Shown here: positions 1-13,254 of the stretch, piece by piece
Numbering within the stretch: position 1 is the first letter of the stretch
Layout of the letters: every line of letters starts with the position of its first letter
The notes under the pieces: generated by a model
Told to the model about the DNA's origin: nothing
What the model saw: only the letters and a program-made list of their open reading frames with translations
Database searches by the model: none
Made by a program: the position numbers and the translations under genes
Assembly: GCA_003117195.1 (NCBI GenBank)
Contig: BDSI01000001.1
Span: 1,364,001 to 1,428,000, forward strand
DNA: 64,000 nucleotides
Direction of reading: 5' to 3'
Source: Eudorina sp. 2006-703-Eu-15
Taxonomy: Eukaryota > Chlorophyta > Chlorophyceae > Chlamydomonadales > Volvocaceae

Positions 1-469
1 CTCTACGACAGTCGTTCCATACATACACAGCACTCTCTCAGCTGCAGCTCATGCATTGCACCATTTCCACGCCACTGGCGCCGCCTTCCTTTCACGACGG
101 GCACTACAACGCATCACCTCGCCCAGTCTTCTGCAATATCAGCGCGGGCCAGGCTTTGTCATGCACGGCATCAGCACATTGGGCCCCCCACCTCCCCCAG
201 GCTAAAAATGAACAACCCATCCAGATCCCATCACCGACCGCGCACTCCAAGATCGATGCTCAGTACACAGCACGTATGTCGTACATTACACTGCACACAA
301 TGTGAAAATCTGCACGTGCCCTACACGCGGGGGTTATGGGGCCAGGAAACGGGTGACATGCCAGTGCCGAGCTAGCGCCACGAGCATGGGGGTGCCTGAT
401 GGCTTGGGTGGGGCACGGGCCAGCATGGCCATGGCACAATGGAGTTGGTGAACCACCAGGGCCCATCGG
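1..469. other. No gene recognised
   Basis: GC-rich single-copy-looking DNA. Several frames stay open here only because stop codons are rare at this base composition. The right part borders the C-terminal end of the decayed transposase on the minus strand. I see no RNA gene or clear repeat. Confidence 0.5.
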
Positions 470-2325
470 GCGAGGCGTACGGCTGCCTCCGCACCACTGG
501 GCAGCGCAGGCATCGGTCAATCTGACCTGCAAGGCTAGGGCTGTGGTGCCATGCTGCCTTGACCACCTCGTTCACCTCACCGTCAGGACCACTATGGTGA
601 ACCAGCGCCTGGGCCTGCCCGAACCACATCTGGCCGTCCCCCCCGCCCCCCGCATCTGGGGGAGTCAAGAACCACGCACCCGGCTGGAGCTTGAGGTCCC
701 CGACCCAAAGCTCCTTCAGCAGCTGGCATCGACGTTGTACCTTTCCCGTCGTACAAGCGACCCAAGTCCAGGTGCTCGGCGTTAGTGAGTTTGTGCCGGT
801 CATTTTCCACATTGCCCAGGCGGATGCAGGGCAGTCCCTCGCGAAGGTACTCTTGGTCCCACATTCCAGGGTCGGTGTCGTCGTCGTAGTCGTCCTCACA
901 CTTGCCAATGGCCCTGTAGGCGGGCGACCGGCGCAGCACAAGTGTCACCTCCTTGTCCAGCGCCGAGAAGTAAGAACATGCTGGACTCCATGTGCACCTT
1001 GCTGTGCGCCAAGCGGGAGAGGAGACCCCAGATTGACTCGGGCTGGAATGCAAAGAGGGGCCCTGTCTGTCACATCAAAGAGGGCGAGGGCGGGGCCGGA
1101 GGGTGGGACAAGGTGTCGATTGCAAGTCATCACAGCACGGACGGCCATGCCCTTTGTTCACGTGGACAGGCGTGGACAGGTGGCAATCCATGTGAAGACT
1201 TACCAAGCTGCTGCGCAATGGGGGGGGTCGATCGCAAGTCATCACAGCACAAACAGCCATGTCACACTCTGTGGACGTGGACAGGCGTGGACAAGTGGCA
1301 ATCCATGTTACTCTTACTAAACTGTGTGATTCCGTCGACCAGGTGCAGCAGATTGTGCAGCTTGATGTCCAGCTCAACAGCAGACCTCTCTCCGCAAATG
1401 GCCTCCACGACACGCTGCCAAAGTGGGCCCAGCTCCTCCCTAAAATAAAACCCACATGAATACAAATTGTCAGGAATCGGCTAAATCGACAGCGGCAGGT
1501 GTTGCAAGCTGCGTGACTGATCGTGTGCCGCCACCTCCTCGCCTCAAGCGAGTGTTTGTGATTCCACACCCAATAACGGGGTCTTATTTCGTCCCACCCG
1601 TGCGCACGGAGTGATCGCTTTGTCCCACGGATCGCCGCAGGCTTGTAGCAAATCCGAGTAGACCACGGCTATCCGAGGTTCAAGGCCAGCTGCAGCCACA
1701 ACGTAGCAGCCAATGAGGCCAGCCAGCAGGAACATGGTGTGGGTCTTGTGGGCCTTGCCGGCACCTGTCAACCTGTCCAGCCGTGAGGCATAGTTCGTCA
1801 ATGGAGACGCCGCTGCTGCATCCGCCAGGGCCTTGCGGAACGCAGCCAGCTGTGCGGGAGCTGCACAGCAGCAACAATCGCATGTGAGGGCGGGGCAGGA
1901 GAGATCGCGTGCTGGTGCATCACAGCAATGGCAGGACAACAATGCGAGTGCAGGGTGACAACAGTGCAACAGGACACGTTTCATTCAAACGTGAGAAGGT
2001 GCGACTCTATGGGATACTTACTGGCCTTGCCGGAATCTGTCGCCACTTTGTTGTGCTCATCGTATGCTTGTACAGCTGTGCTTGCCTTGCCTGTGTGAAG
2101 GCCCTGCAGCCCCTTCACCACAGTGTCCTTAATGACGCCCCCGATCATATGCATGCCGTTGTACTGGATCCCGACCGCAGGGTTGAAGTACATAAGCCGG
2201 TACAATGGGCAAGGGAGCTCGTCCTGCCCTAAGGTGAGCTCCTGCAGGGATGTAGGCCCCGATGCCTGTGCACCCAGCACTTGAAACACCCCGTCTGTGA
2301 AGCCGAGCAATGGCCATCCGAGGTG
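470..2325 (-). pseudogene. Decayed CACTA/EnSpm (TNP2-like) transposase, multi-exon
   Basis: Coding blocks run on the minus strand: 2325-2022 (contains NGMHMIGGVIKDTV and YDEHNK), 1860 to about 1565 (LTGAGKAHKTHTMF, DPWDKAI), 1439-1318 (LDIKLHNLLHLVDGI) and about 1069-470 (FAFQPESIWGLLSRLAH, later WFGQAQALVHHSGPDG). Donor GTAAG follows the first and third blocks, and acceptors TGTGCAG and TTTTAG precede the second and third. The order of an MH-containing block, a K.HN..H block, an F.F.(P)ES..G.L.R block and a C-terminal FG....HH..DG..W block is what I know from TNP2-type transposases of CACTA elements. The frame shifts near position 970 and again near 745, and the intron phase before the last block does not fit, so it is probably dead. 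No terminal inverted repeats were found. It could instead be a domesticated relative with sequencing errors. Confidence 0.5.
1113..1321. repeat. Two-copy tandem duplication spanning a splice donor
   Basis: Copies at about 1113-1210 and 1225-1321, offset by about 112 bp, share gcaagtcatcacagcac, then gtggacaggcgtggaca, then ggcaatccatgt. On the minus strand each copy ends at a GTAAG donor (TTGGTAAGTC at the inner copy, TTAGTAAGAG at the outer). Only the outer donor adjoins an open block of the decayed transposase; the inner one lies within its intron. Confidence 0.7.
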
Positions 2326-3213
2326 CACGTGGTGGTGATGCCGTGCAGATGTGCATGGCTTGCCATGCGGATGTGCATGGCCTGGCTAGGGTTGTGGTAA
2401 TGAGAGACCGCCGAGTTGCATGGGGAGGGTGGGCTTGCTCCGGCCGATGCAACATTGCTCCGGTCGATACAGACACCGGGACTTGCGAGTTATTGCCCTC
2501 TCGGGTTGTGCTAAGACTCTCTTACGCATCGTATCGATATTCCTGACAATTCTGTTGATGGAACGGCGTCGCCTGGCTGTGCCCAGCTGTCTGGTGACAA
2601 TGCCAGAGGGTTTGCTCCGGCCGATGCAATATTGCTCCTGCCGATACTGACACCCGGCCTTGCAAGATATTGGCCTCCCGGGTTGTGCTCAGCCTTTCTT
2701 ACGCATTGTATGAATATTCTTGACGGACGCAGAACGGACACAGAATTGCCGTGCCATATATGTATATCACCATTTACACTCAGCCCGGGCCGGGCCCTGT
2801 CATGCACGGTTACCTGGTTAACCCTAGCCGTCAACACATACACACAGCACCTTGTTCGTAATGAACCAATATCACATGCAATGCAGCCACGTATACCACT
2901 TCCTCCCCGCCCAGTCCAAGGGCGACTAGAGACTGCGGCCATACATGTCCACCACACCTGTCCCTTACAGCAGAATCGCTAGGGTTTCCAGAACATGCCA
3001 ACTGCCAACATTCTAATTAGACAGATCACCACCCACTGTTGCCTTGTACACACGTCACAGGCGCCCAGACAAAAAGCCAGGGTTTCGCAGTCCCTTTCGC
3101 TTCAGTGACAACCGGCTCGCCAAACTTCCCTTGCTGCCTCCCGCCGCCCCAATCTGCCGTAAAAGAACCTGGAGGGGAGGGCATAGCGCAGCAAGAGCTG
3201 AAAATGCCCGCAT
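2326..3213. other. Intergenic stretch before the satellite
   Basis: No gene recognised. It holds a diverged two-copy duplication (listed separately) and otherwise plain sequence up to the satellite border. Open frames are short, overlapping and without recognisable domains. Confidence 0.5.
2434..2740. repeat. Diverged direct duplication, about 177 bp offset
   Basis: Two copies begin with [ct]ttgctccggccgatgcaa (2434 and 2611) and continue with attgctcc, then gccct or gcctc before ccgggttgtgct-like sequence, then cttacgcat and atattc. They are about three-quarters identical by eye, so this is an older duplication. No coding potential is apparent. Confidence 0.7.
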
Positions 3214-5570
3214 CCGAGCTGCCGACCTGCCCACCCTACAGCGGACGAAGGGCGCCGCTCTCCGTTCACGAACAGCGCGGAAGTATGTGCGGGCGCGGCG
3301 AGTGCTCACGCCCACATGCATGGACAGTGTGGACAGCCCCAGGCCCCCTCCCCCCTTCTCATAGCGCACGAGTGAATGGTGCCCGCAGGGACAGGTCATT
3401 GCTGCTATTACATGTGCCACACATTGGTTCATCGATCCTTGTCCCCGTGCGTGGACAGCGTGGACATGCGCATGGAGCCAGGCCTGCACAGCTTGCCCCA
3501 CACCTCCCCCGCCGTCCGCGTGGCACCCATACCAGCGACACCTCACCTGGGGTGCTAGCTGCCGCAGGCCCTGCTCGCCCAGCGCCAGCGCCAACGACGC
3601 AGCCGTTGGTCGCTGAACCCATGACACCGCCCGGTGCGCCGCCCGAGCCGCCGCCCTGCCCACCCTACAGCGGACGAAGGAAGCCGCTCTCCGTTCACGA
3701 ACAGCGCGGAAGTATGTGTGCAAGGGCGCGGCGAGTGCTCACGCCCGCGTGCGTGGACAGTGTGGACAGCCCCAGGCCCCCTCCCCCCTTCTCATAGCGC
3801 ACGAGTGAATGGTGCCCGCAGGGACAGGTCATTGCTGCTATTACATGTGCCACACATTGGTTCATCGACTTGGTTCATCGATCCTTGTCCCCGTGCGTGG
3901 ACAGCGTGGACATGCGCATGGAGCCAGGCCTGCACAGCTTGCCCCATCCTCCCCCCGCCGTCCCCGTGGCACCCATACCAGCGACACCGCACCTGGGGTG
4001 CTAGCTGCCGCAGGCCCTGCTCGCCCAGCGCCAGCGCCAACGATGCAGCCGTTGGTCGCTGAACCCATGACACCGCCCGGCGCGCCGCCTGAGCCGCCGC
4101 CCTGCCCACCCTACAGCGGACGAAGAGCGCCGCTCTCCGTTCACGAACAGCACAGAAGTATGTGTGCAAGGGCGCGGCGAGTGCTCACGCCCGCGTGCAT
4201 GGACAGTGTGGACAGCCCCAGGCCCCCTCCCCCCTTCTCAAAGCGCACGAGTGAATGGTGCCCGCAGGGACAGGTCATTGCTGCTATTACATGTGCCACA
4301 CATTGGTTCATCGATCCTTGTCCCCGTGCGTGGACAGCGTGGACATGCACATGGAGCCAGGCCTGCACAGCTTGCCCCACACCCCCCCCCCCGCCGTCCC
4401 CGTGGCACCCATACCAGCGACACCTCACCTGGGGTGCTAGCTGCCGCAGGCCCTGCTCGCCCAGCGCCAGCGCCAACGACGCAGCCGTTGGTCGCTGAAC
4501 CCATGACACCGCCCGGTGCGCCGCCCGAGCCGCCGCCCTGCCCACCCTACAGCGGACGAAGGGCGCCGCTCTCCGTTCACGAACAGCGCGGAAGTATGTG
4601 TGCAAGGGCGCGGCGAGTGCTCACGCCCGCGTGCGTGGACAGTGTGGACAGCCTGGGGCCCCCTCCCCCCTTCTCATAGCGCACGAGTGAATGGTGCCCG
4701 CAGGGACAGGTCATTGCTGCTATTACATGTGCCACACATTGGTTCATCGACTTGGTTCATCGATCCTTGTCCCCGTGCGTGGACAGCGTGGACATGCGCA
4801 TGGAGCCAGGCCTGCACAGCTTGCCCCATCCTCCCCCGCCGTCCCCGTGGCACCCATACCAGCGACACCGCACCTGGGGTGCTAGCTGCCGCAGGCCCTG
4901 CTCGCCCAGCGCCAGCGCCAACGATGCAGCCGTTGGTCGCTGAACCCATGACACCGCCCGGCGCGCCGCCTGAGCCGCCGCCCTGCCCACCCTACAGCGG
5001 ACGAAGAGCGCCGCTCTCCGTTCACGAACAGCACAGAAGTATGTGTGCAAGGGCGCGGCGAGTGCTCACGCCCGCGTGCATGGACAGTGTGGACAGCCCC
5101 AGGCCCCCTCCCCCCTTCTCAAAGCGCACGAGTGAATGGTGCCCGCAGGGACAGGTCATTGCTGCTATTACATGTGCCACACATTGGTTCATCGATCCTT
5201 GTCCCCGTGCGTGGACAGCGTGGACATGCACATGGAGCCAGGCCTGCACAGCTTGCCCCACACCCCCCCCCCGCCGTCCCCGTGGCACCCATACCAGCGA
5301 CACCGCACCTGGGGTGCTAGCTGCCGCAGGCCCTGCTCGCCCAGCGCCAGCGCCAACGACGCAGCCGTTGGTCGCTGAACCAATGACACCGCCCGGTGCG
5401 CCGCCCGAGCCGCCGCCCTGCCCACCCTACAGCGGACGAAGGGCGCCGCTCTCCGTTCACGAACAGCGCGGAAGTATGTGTGCAAGGGCGCGGCGAGTGC
5501 TCACGCCCGCGTGCGTGGACAGTGTGGACAGCCTGGGGCCCCCTCCCCCCTTCTCATAGCGCACGAGTGA

Positions 5571-8500
5571 ATGGTGCCCGCAGGGACAGGTCATTGCTGC
5601 TATTACATGTGCCACACATTGGTTCATCGACTTGGTTCATCGATCCTTGTCCCCGTGCGTGGACAGCGTGGACATGCGCATGGAGCCAGGCCTGCACAGC
5701 TTGCCCCATCCTCCCCCCGCCGTCCCCGTGGCACCCATACCAGTGACACCGCACCTGGGGTGCTAGCTGCCGCAGGCCCTGCTCGCCCAGCGCCAGCGCC
5801 AACGATGCAGCCGTTGGTCACTGCACCCATGACACCGCCCGGCGCGCCGCCCGAGCCGCCGTCCTGCCCACCCTACAGCGGACGAAGGGCGCCGCTCTCC
5901 GTTCACGAACAGCGCGGAAGTATGTGTGCAAGGGCGCGGCGAGTGCTCACGCCCGCGTGCGTGGACAGTGTGGACAGCCCCAGGCCCCCTCCCCCCTTCT
6001 CAAAGCGCACGAGTGAATGGTGCCCGCAGGGACAGGTCATTGCTGCTATTACATGTGCCACACATTGGTTCATCGACTTGGTTCATCGATCCTTGTCCCC
6101 GTGCGTGGACAGCGTGGACATGCACATGGAGCCAGGCCTGCACAGCTTGCCCCACACCCCCCCCCCGCCGTCCCCGTGGCACCCATACCAGCGACACCTC
6201 ACCTGGGGTGCTAGCTGCCGCAGGCCCTGCTCGCCCAGCGCCAGCGCCAACGACGCAGCCGTTGGTCGCTGAACCCATGACACCGCCCGGCGCGCCGCCC
6301 GAGCCGCCGCCCTGCCCACCCTACAGCGGACGAAGGGCGCCGCTCTCCGTTCACGAACAGCGCGGAAGTATGTGTGCAAGGGCGCGGCGAGTGCTCACGC
6401 CCGCGTGCATGGACAGTGTGGACAGCCTGGGGCCCCCTCCCCCCTTCTCATAGTGCACGAGTGAATGGTGCCCGCAGGGACAGGTCATTGCTGCTATTAC
6501 ATGTGCCACACATTGGTTCATCGACTTGGTTCATCGATCCTTGTCCCCGTGCGTGGACAGCGTGGACATGCGCATGGAGCCAGGCCTGCACAGCTTGCCC
6601 CATCCTCCCCCCGCCGTCCCCGTGGCACCCATACCAGCGACACCGCACCTGGGGTGCTAGCTGCCGCAGGCCCTGCTCGCCCAGCGCCAGCGCCAACGAT
6701 GCAGCCGTTGGTCGCTGAACCCATGACACCGCCCGGCGCGCCGCCTGAGCCGCCGCCCTGCCCACCCTACAGCGGACGAAGAGCGCCGCTCTCCGTTCAC
6801 GAACAGCACAGAAGTATGTGTGCAAGGGCGCGGCGAGTGCTCACGCCCGCGTGCATGGACAGTGTGGACAGCCCCAGGCCCCCTCCCCCCTTCTCAAAGC
6901 GCACGAGTGAATGGTGCCCGCAGGGACAGGTCATTGCTGCTATTACATGTGCCACACATTGGTTCATCGATCCTTGTCCCCGTGCGTGGACAGCGTGGAC
7001 ATGCACATGGAGCCAGGCCTGCACAGCTTGCCCCACACCCCCCCCCCCGCCGTCCCAATGGCACCCATACCAGCGACACCGCACCTGGGGTGCTAGCTGC
7101 CGCAGGCCCTGCTCGCCCAGCGCCAGCGCCAACGACGCAGCCGTTGGTCGCTGAACCCATGACACCGCCCGGTGCGCCGCCCGAGCCGCCGCCCTGCCCA
7201 CCCTACAGCGGACGAAGGGCGCCGCTCTCCGTTCACGAACAGCGCGGAAGTATGTGTGCAAGGGCGCGGCGAGTGCTCACGCCCGCGTGCGTGGACAGTG
7301 TGGACAGCCTGGGGCCCCCTCCCCCCTTCTCATAGCGCACGAGTGAATGGTGCCCGCAGGGACAGGTCATTGCTGCTATTACATGTGCCACACATTGGTT
7401 CATCGACTTGGTTCATCGATCCTTGTCCCCGTGCGTGGACAGCGTGGACATGCGCATGGAGCCAGGCCTGCACAGCTTGCCCCATCCTCCCCCCGCCGTC
7501 CCCGTGGCACCCATACCAGTGACACCGCACCTGGGGTGCTAGCTGCCGCAGGCCCTGCTCGCCCAGCGCCAGCGCCAACGATGCAGCCGTTGGTCACTGC
7601 ACCCATGACACCGCCCGGCGCGCCGCCCGAGCCGCCGTCCTGCCCACCCTACAGCGGACGAAGGGCGCCGCTCTCCGTTCACGAACAGCGCGGAAGTATG
7701 TGTGCAAGGGCGCGGCGAGTGCTCACGCCCGCGTGCGTGGACAGTGTGGACAGCCTGGGGCCCCCTCCCCCCTTCTCATAGCGCACGAGTGAATGGTGCC
7801 CGCAGGGACAGGTCATTGCTGCTATTACATGTGCCACACATTGGTTCATCGACTTGGTTCATCGATCCTTGTCCCCGTGCGTGGACAGCGTGGACATGCG
7901 CATGGAGCCAGGCCTGCACAGCTTGCCCCATCCTCCCCCCGCCGTCCCCGTGGCACCCATACCAGTGACACCGCACCTGGGGTGCTAGCTGCCGCAGGCC
8001 CTGCTCGCCCAGCGCCAGCGCCAACGATGCAGCCGTTGGTCACTGCACCCATGACACCGCCCGGCGCGCCGCCCGAGCCGCCGTCCTGCCCACCCTACAG
8101 CGGACGAAGGGCGCCGCTCTCCGTTCACGAACAGCGCGGAAGTATGTGTGCAAGGGCGCGGCGAGTGCTCACGCCCGCGTGCGTGGACAGTGTGGACAGC
8201 CCCAGGCCCCCTCCCCCCTTCTCAAAGCGCACGAGTGAATGGTGCCCGCAGGGACAGGTCATTGCTGCTATTACATGTGCCACACATTGGTTCATCGACT
8301 TGGTTCATCGATCCTTGTCCCCGTGCGTGGACAGCGTGGACATGCACATGGAGCCAGGCCTGCACAGCTTGCCCCACACCCCCCCGCCATCCCCGTGGCA
8401 TTCATACCAGCGACACCTCACCTGGGGTGCTAGCTGCCGCAGGCCCTGCTCGCCCAGCGCCAGCGCCAACGACGCAGCCGTTGGTCGCTGAACCCATGAC

Positions 8501-11500
8501 ACCGCCCGGCGCGCCGCCCGAGCCGCCGCCCTGCCCACCCTACAGCGGATGAAGGGCGCCGCTCTCCGTTCACGAACAGCGCGGAAGTATGTGTGCAAGG
8601 GCGCGGCGAGTGCTCACGCCCGCGTGCATGGACAGTGTGGACAGCCTGGGGCCCCCTCCCCCCTTCTCATAGTGCACGAGTGAATGGTGCCCGCAGGGAC
8701 AGGTCATTGCTGCTATTACATGTGCCACACATTGGTTCATCGATCCTTGTCCCCGTGCGTGGACAGCGTGGACATGCACATGGAGCCAGGCCTGCACAGC
8801 TTGCCCCACACCCCCCCCCGCCGTCCCCGTGGCACCCATACCAGCGACACCGCACCTGGGGTGCTAGCTGCCGCAGGCCCTGCTCGCCCAGCGCCAGCGC
8901 CAACGACGCAGCCGTTGGTCGCTGAACCCATGACACCGCCCGGTGCGCCGCCCGAGCCGCCGCCCTGCCCACCCTACAGCGGACGAAGGGCGCCGCTCTC
9001 CGTTCACGAACAGCGCGGAAGTATGTGTGCAAGGGCGCGGCGAGTGCTCACGCCCGCGTGCGTGGACAGTGTGGACAGCCTGGGGCCCCCTCCCCCTTCT
9101 CATAGCGCACGAGTGAATGGTGCCCGCAGGGACAGGTCATTGCTGCTATTACATGTGCCACACATTGGTTCATCGACTTGGTTCATCGATCCTTGTCCCC
9201 GTGCGTGGACAGCGTGGACATGCGCATGGAGCCAGGCCTGCACAGCTTGCCCCATCCTCCCCCCGCCGTCCCCGTGGCACCCATACCAGTGACACCGCAC
9301 CTGGGGTGCTAGCTGCCGCAGGCCCTGCTCGCCCAGCGCCAGCGCCAACGATGCAGCCGTTGGTCACTGCACCCATGACACCGCCCGGCGCGCCGCCCGA
9401 GCCGCCGTCCTGCCCACCCTACAGCGGACGAAGGGCGCCGCTCTCCGTTCACGAACAGCGCGGAAGTATGTGTGCAAGGGCGCGGCGAGTGCTCACGCCC
9501 GCGTGCGTGGACAGTGTGGACAGCCCCAGGCCCCCTCCCCCCTTCTCAAAGCGCACGAGTGAATGGTGCCCGCAGGGACAGGTCATTGCTGCTATTACAT
9601 GTGCCACACATTGGTTCATCGACTTGGTTCATCGATCCTTGTCCCCGTGCGTGGACAGCGTGGACATGCACATGGAGCCAGGCCTGCACAGCTTGCCCCA
9701 CACCCCCCCGCCATCCCCGTGGCATTCATACCAGCGACACCTCACCTGGGGTGCTAGCTGCCGCAGGCCCTGCTCGCCCAGCGCCAGCGCCAACGACGCA
9801 GCCGTTGGTCGCTGAACCCATGACACCGCCCGGCGCGCCGCCCGAGCCGCCGCCCTGCCCACCCTACAGCGGACGAAGGGCGCCGCTCTCCGTTCACGAA
9901 CAGCGCGGAAGTATGTGTGCAAGGGCGCGGCGAGTGCTCACGCCCGCGTGCATGGACAGTGTGGACAGCCTGGGGCCCCCTCCCCCCTTCTCATAGTGCA
10001 CGAGTGAATGGTGCCCGCAGGGACAGGTCATTGCTGCTATTACATGTGCCACACATTGGTTCATCGACTTGGTTCATCGATCCTTGTCCCCGTGCGTGGA
10101 CAGCGTGGACATGCGCATGGAGCCAGGCCTGCACAGCTTGCCCCATCCTCCCCCCGCCGTCCCCGTGGCACCCATACCAGCGACACCGCACCTGGGGTGC
10201 TAGCTGCCGCAGGCCCTGCTCGCCCAGCGCCAGCGCCAACGATGCAGCCGTTGGTCGCTGAACCCATGACACCGCCCGGCGCGCCGCCTGAGCCGCCGCC
10301 CTGCCCACCCTACAGCGGACGAAGAGCGCCGCTCTCCGTTCACGAACAGCACAGAAGTATGTGTGCAAGGGCGCGGCGAGTGCTCACGCCCGCGTGCATG
10401 GACAGTGTGGACAGCCCCAGGCCCCCTCCCCCCTTCTCAAAGCGCACGAGTGAATGGTGCCCGCAGGGACAGGTCATTGCTGCTATTACATGTGCCACAC
10501 ATTGGTTCATCGATCCTTGTCCCCGTGCGTGGACAGCGTGGACATGCACATGGAGCCAGGCCTGCACAGCTTGCCCCACACCCCCCCCCCGCCGTCCCCG
10601 TGGCACCCATACCAGCGACACCGCACCTGGGGTGCTAGCTGCCGCAGGCCCTGCTCGCCCAGCGCCAGCGCCAACGACGCAGCCGTTGGTCGCTGAACCC
10701 ATGACACCGCCCGGTGCGCCGCCCGAGCCGCCGCCCTGCCCACCCTACAGCGGACGAAGGGCGCCGCTCTCCGTTCACGAACAGCGCGGAAGTATGTGTG
10801 CAAGGGCGCGGCGAGTGCTCACGCCCGCGTGCGTGGACAGTGTGGACAGCCTGGGGCCCCCTCCCCCCTTCTCATAGCGCACGAGTGAATGGTGCCCGCA
10901 GGGACAGGTCATTGCTGCTATTACATGTGCCACACATTGGTTCATCGACTTGGTTCATCGATCCTTGTCCCCGTGCGTGGACAGCGTGGACATGCGCATG
11001 GAGCCAGGCCTGCACAGCTTGCCCCATCCTCCCCCCGCCGTCCCCGTGGCACCCATACCAGTGACACCGCACCTGGGGTGCTAGCTGCCGCAGGCCCTGC
11101 TCGCCCAGCGCCAGCGCCAACGATGCAGCCGTTGGTCACTGCACCCATGACACCGCCCGGCGCGCCGCCCGAGCCGCCGTCCTGCCCACCCTACAGCGGA
11201 CGAAGGGCGCCGCTCTCCGTTCACGAACAGCGCGGAAGTATGTGTGCAAGGGCGCGGCGAGTGCTCACGCCCGCGTGCGTGGACAGTGTGGACAGCCCCA
11301 GGCCCCCTCCCCCCTTCTCAAAGCGCACGAGTGAATGGTGCCCGCAGGGACAGGTCATTGCTGCTATTACATGTGCCACACATTGGTTCATCGACTTGGT
11401 TCATCGATCCTTGTCCCCGTGCGTGGACAGCGTGGACATGCACATGGAGCCAGGCCTGCACAGCTTGCCCCACACCCCCCCGCCATCCCCGTGGCATTCA

Positions 11501-13254
11501 TACCAGCGACACCTCACCTGGGGTGCTAGCTGCCGCAGGCCCTGCTCGCCCAGCGCCAGCGCCAACGACGCAGCCGTTGGTCGCTGAACCCATGACACCG
11601 CCCGGCGCGCCGCCCGAGCCGCCGCCCTGCCCACCCTACAGCGGACGAAGGGCGCCGCTCTCCGTTCACGAACAGCGCGGAAGTATGTGTGCAAGGGCGC
11701 GGCGAGTGCTCACGCCCGCGTGCATGGACAGTGTGGACAGCCTGGGGCCCCCTCCCCCCTTCTCATAGTGCACGAGTGAATGGTGCCCGCAGGGACAGGT
11801 CATTGCTGCTATTACATGTGCCACACATTGGTTCATCGACTTGGTTCATCGATCCTTGTCCCCGTGCGTGGACAGCGTGGACATGCGCATGGAGCCAGGC
11901 CTGCACAGCTTGCCCCATCCTCCCCCCGCCGTCCCCGTGGCACCCATACCAGCGACACCGCACCTGGGGTGCTAGCTGCCGCAGGCCCTGCTCGCCCAGC
12001 GCCAGCGCCAACGATGCAGCCGTTGGTCGCTGAACCCATGACACCGCCCGGCGCGCCGCCTGAGCCGCCGCCCTGCCCACCCTACAGCGGACGAAGAGCG
12101 CCGCTCTCCGTTCACGAACAGCACAGAAGTATGTGTGCAAGGGCGCGGCGAGTGCTCACGCCCGCGTGCATGGACAGTGTGGACAGCCCCAGGCCCCCTC
12201 CCCCCTTCTCAAAGCGCACGAGTGAATGGTGCCCGCAGGGACAGGTCATTGCTGCTATTACATGTGCCACACATTGGTTCATCGATCCTTGTCCCCGTGC
12301 GTGGACAGCGTGGACATGCACATGGAGCCAGGCCTGCACAGCTTGCCCCACACACCCCCCCGCCGTCCCCGTGGCACCCATACCAGCGACACCGCACCTG
12401 GGGTGCTAGCTGCCGCAGGCCCTGCTCGCCCAGCGCCAGCGCCAACGACGCAGCCGTTGGTCGCTGAACCCATGACACCGCCCGGTGCGCCGCCCGAGCC
12501 GCCGCCCTGCCCACCCTACAGCGGACGAAGGGCGCCGCTCTCCGTTCACGAACAGCGCGGAAGTATGTGTGCAAGGGCGCGGCGAGTGCTCACGCCCGCG
12601 TGCGTGGACAGTGTGGACAGCCTGGGGCCCCCTCCCCCCTTCTCATAGCGCACGAGTGAATGGTGCCCGCAGGGACAGGTCATTGCTGCTATTACATGTG
12701 CCACACATTGGTTCATCGACTTGGTTCATCGATCCTTGTCCCCGTGCGTGGACAGCGTGGACATGCGCATGGAGCCAGGCCTGCACAGCTTGCCCCATCC
12801 TCCCCCCGCCGTCCCCGTGGCACCCATACCAGTGACACCGCACCTGGGGTGCTAGCTGCCGCAGGCCCTGCTCGCCCAGCGCCAGCGCCAACGATGCAGC
12901 CGTTGGTCACTGCACCCATGACACCGCCCGGCGCGCCGCCCGAGCCGCCGTCCTGCCCACCCTACAGCGGACGAAGGGCGCCGCTCTCCGTTCACGAACA
13001 GCGCGGAAGTATGTGTGCAAGGGCGCGGCGAGTGCTCACGCCCGCGTGCGTGGACAGTGTGGACAGCCCCAGGCCCCCTCCCCCCTTCTCAAAGCGCACG
13101 AGTGAATGGTGCCCGCAGGGACAGGTCATTGCTGCTATTACATGTGCCACACATTGGTTCATCGACTTGGTTCATCGATCCTTGTCCCCGTGCGTGGACA
13201 GCGTGGACATGCACATGGAGCCAGGCCTGCACAGCTTGCCCCACACCCCCCCGC
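5571..13254. repeat. Tetrameric higher-order repeat block within the satellite
   Basis: Unit types can be told apart by linked variants. B units carry cgcatggagcc plus catcctcccc; A units carry cacatggagcc plus cacacccccc. A B subtype (B2) has accagtgacaccgcac and ggtcactgcaccc. B2 units have their anchors at about 5571, 7347, 7793, 9117, 10889 and 12660. Four-unit spacings of 1,776, 1,772 and 1,771 bp show a tetramer B2-A-B1-A'; the 7347 to 7793 and 7793 to 9117 intervals are one and three units, which looks like a slip or unequal exchange. Strict A/B alternation holds over much of the left half. Confidence 0.85.
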
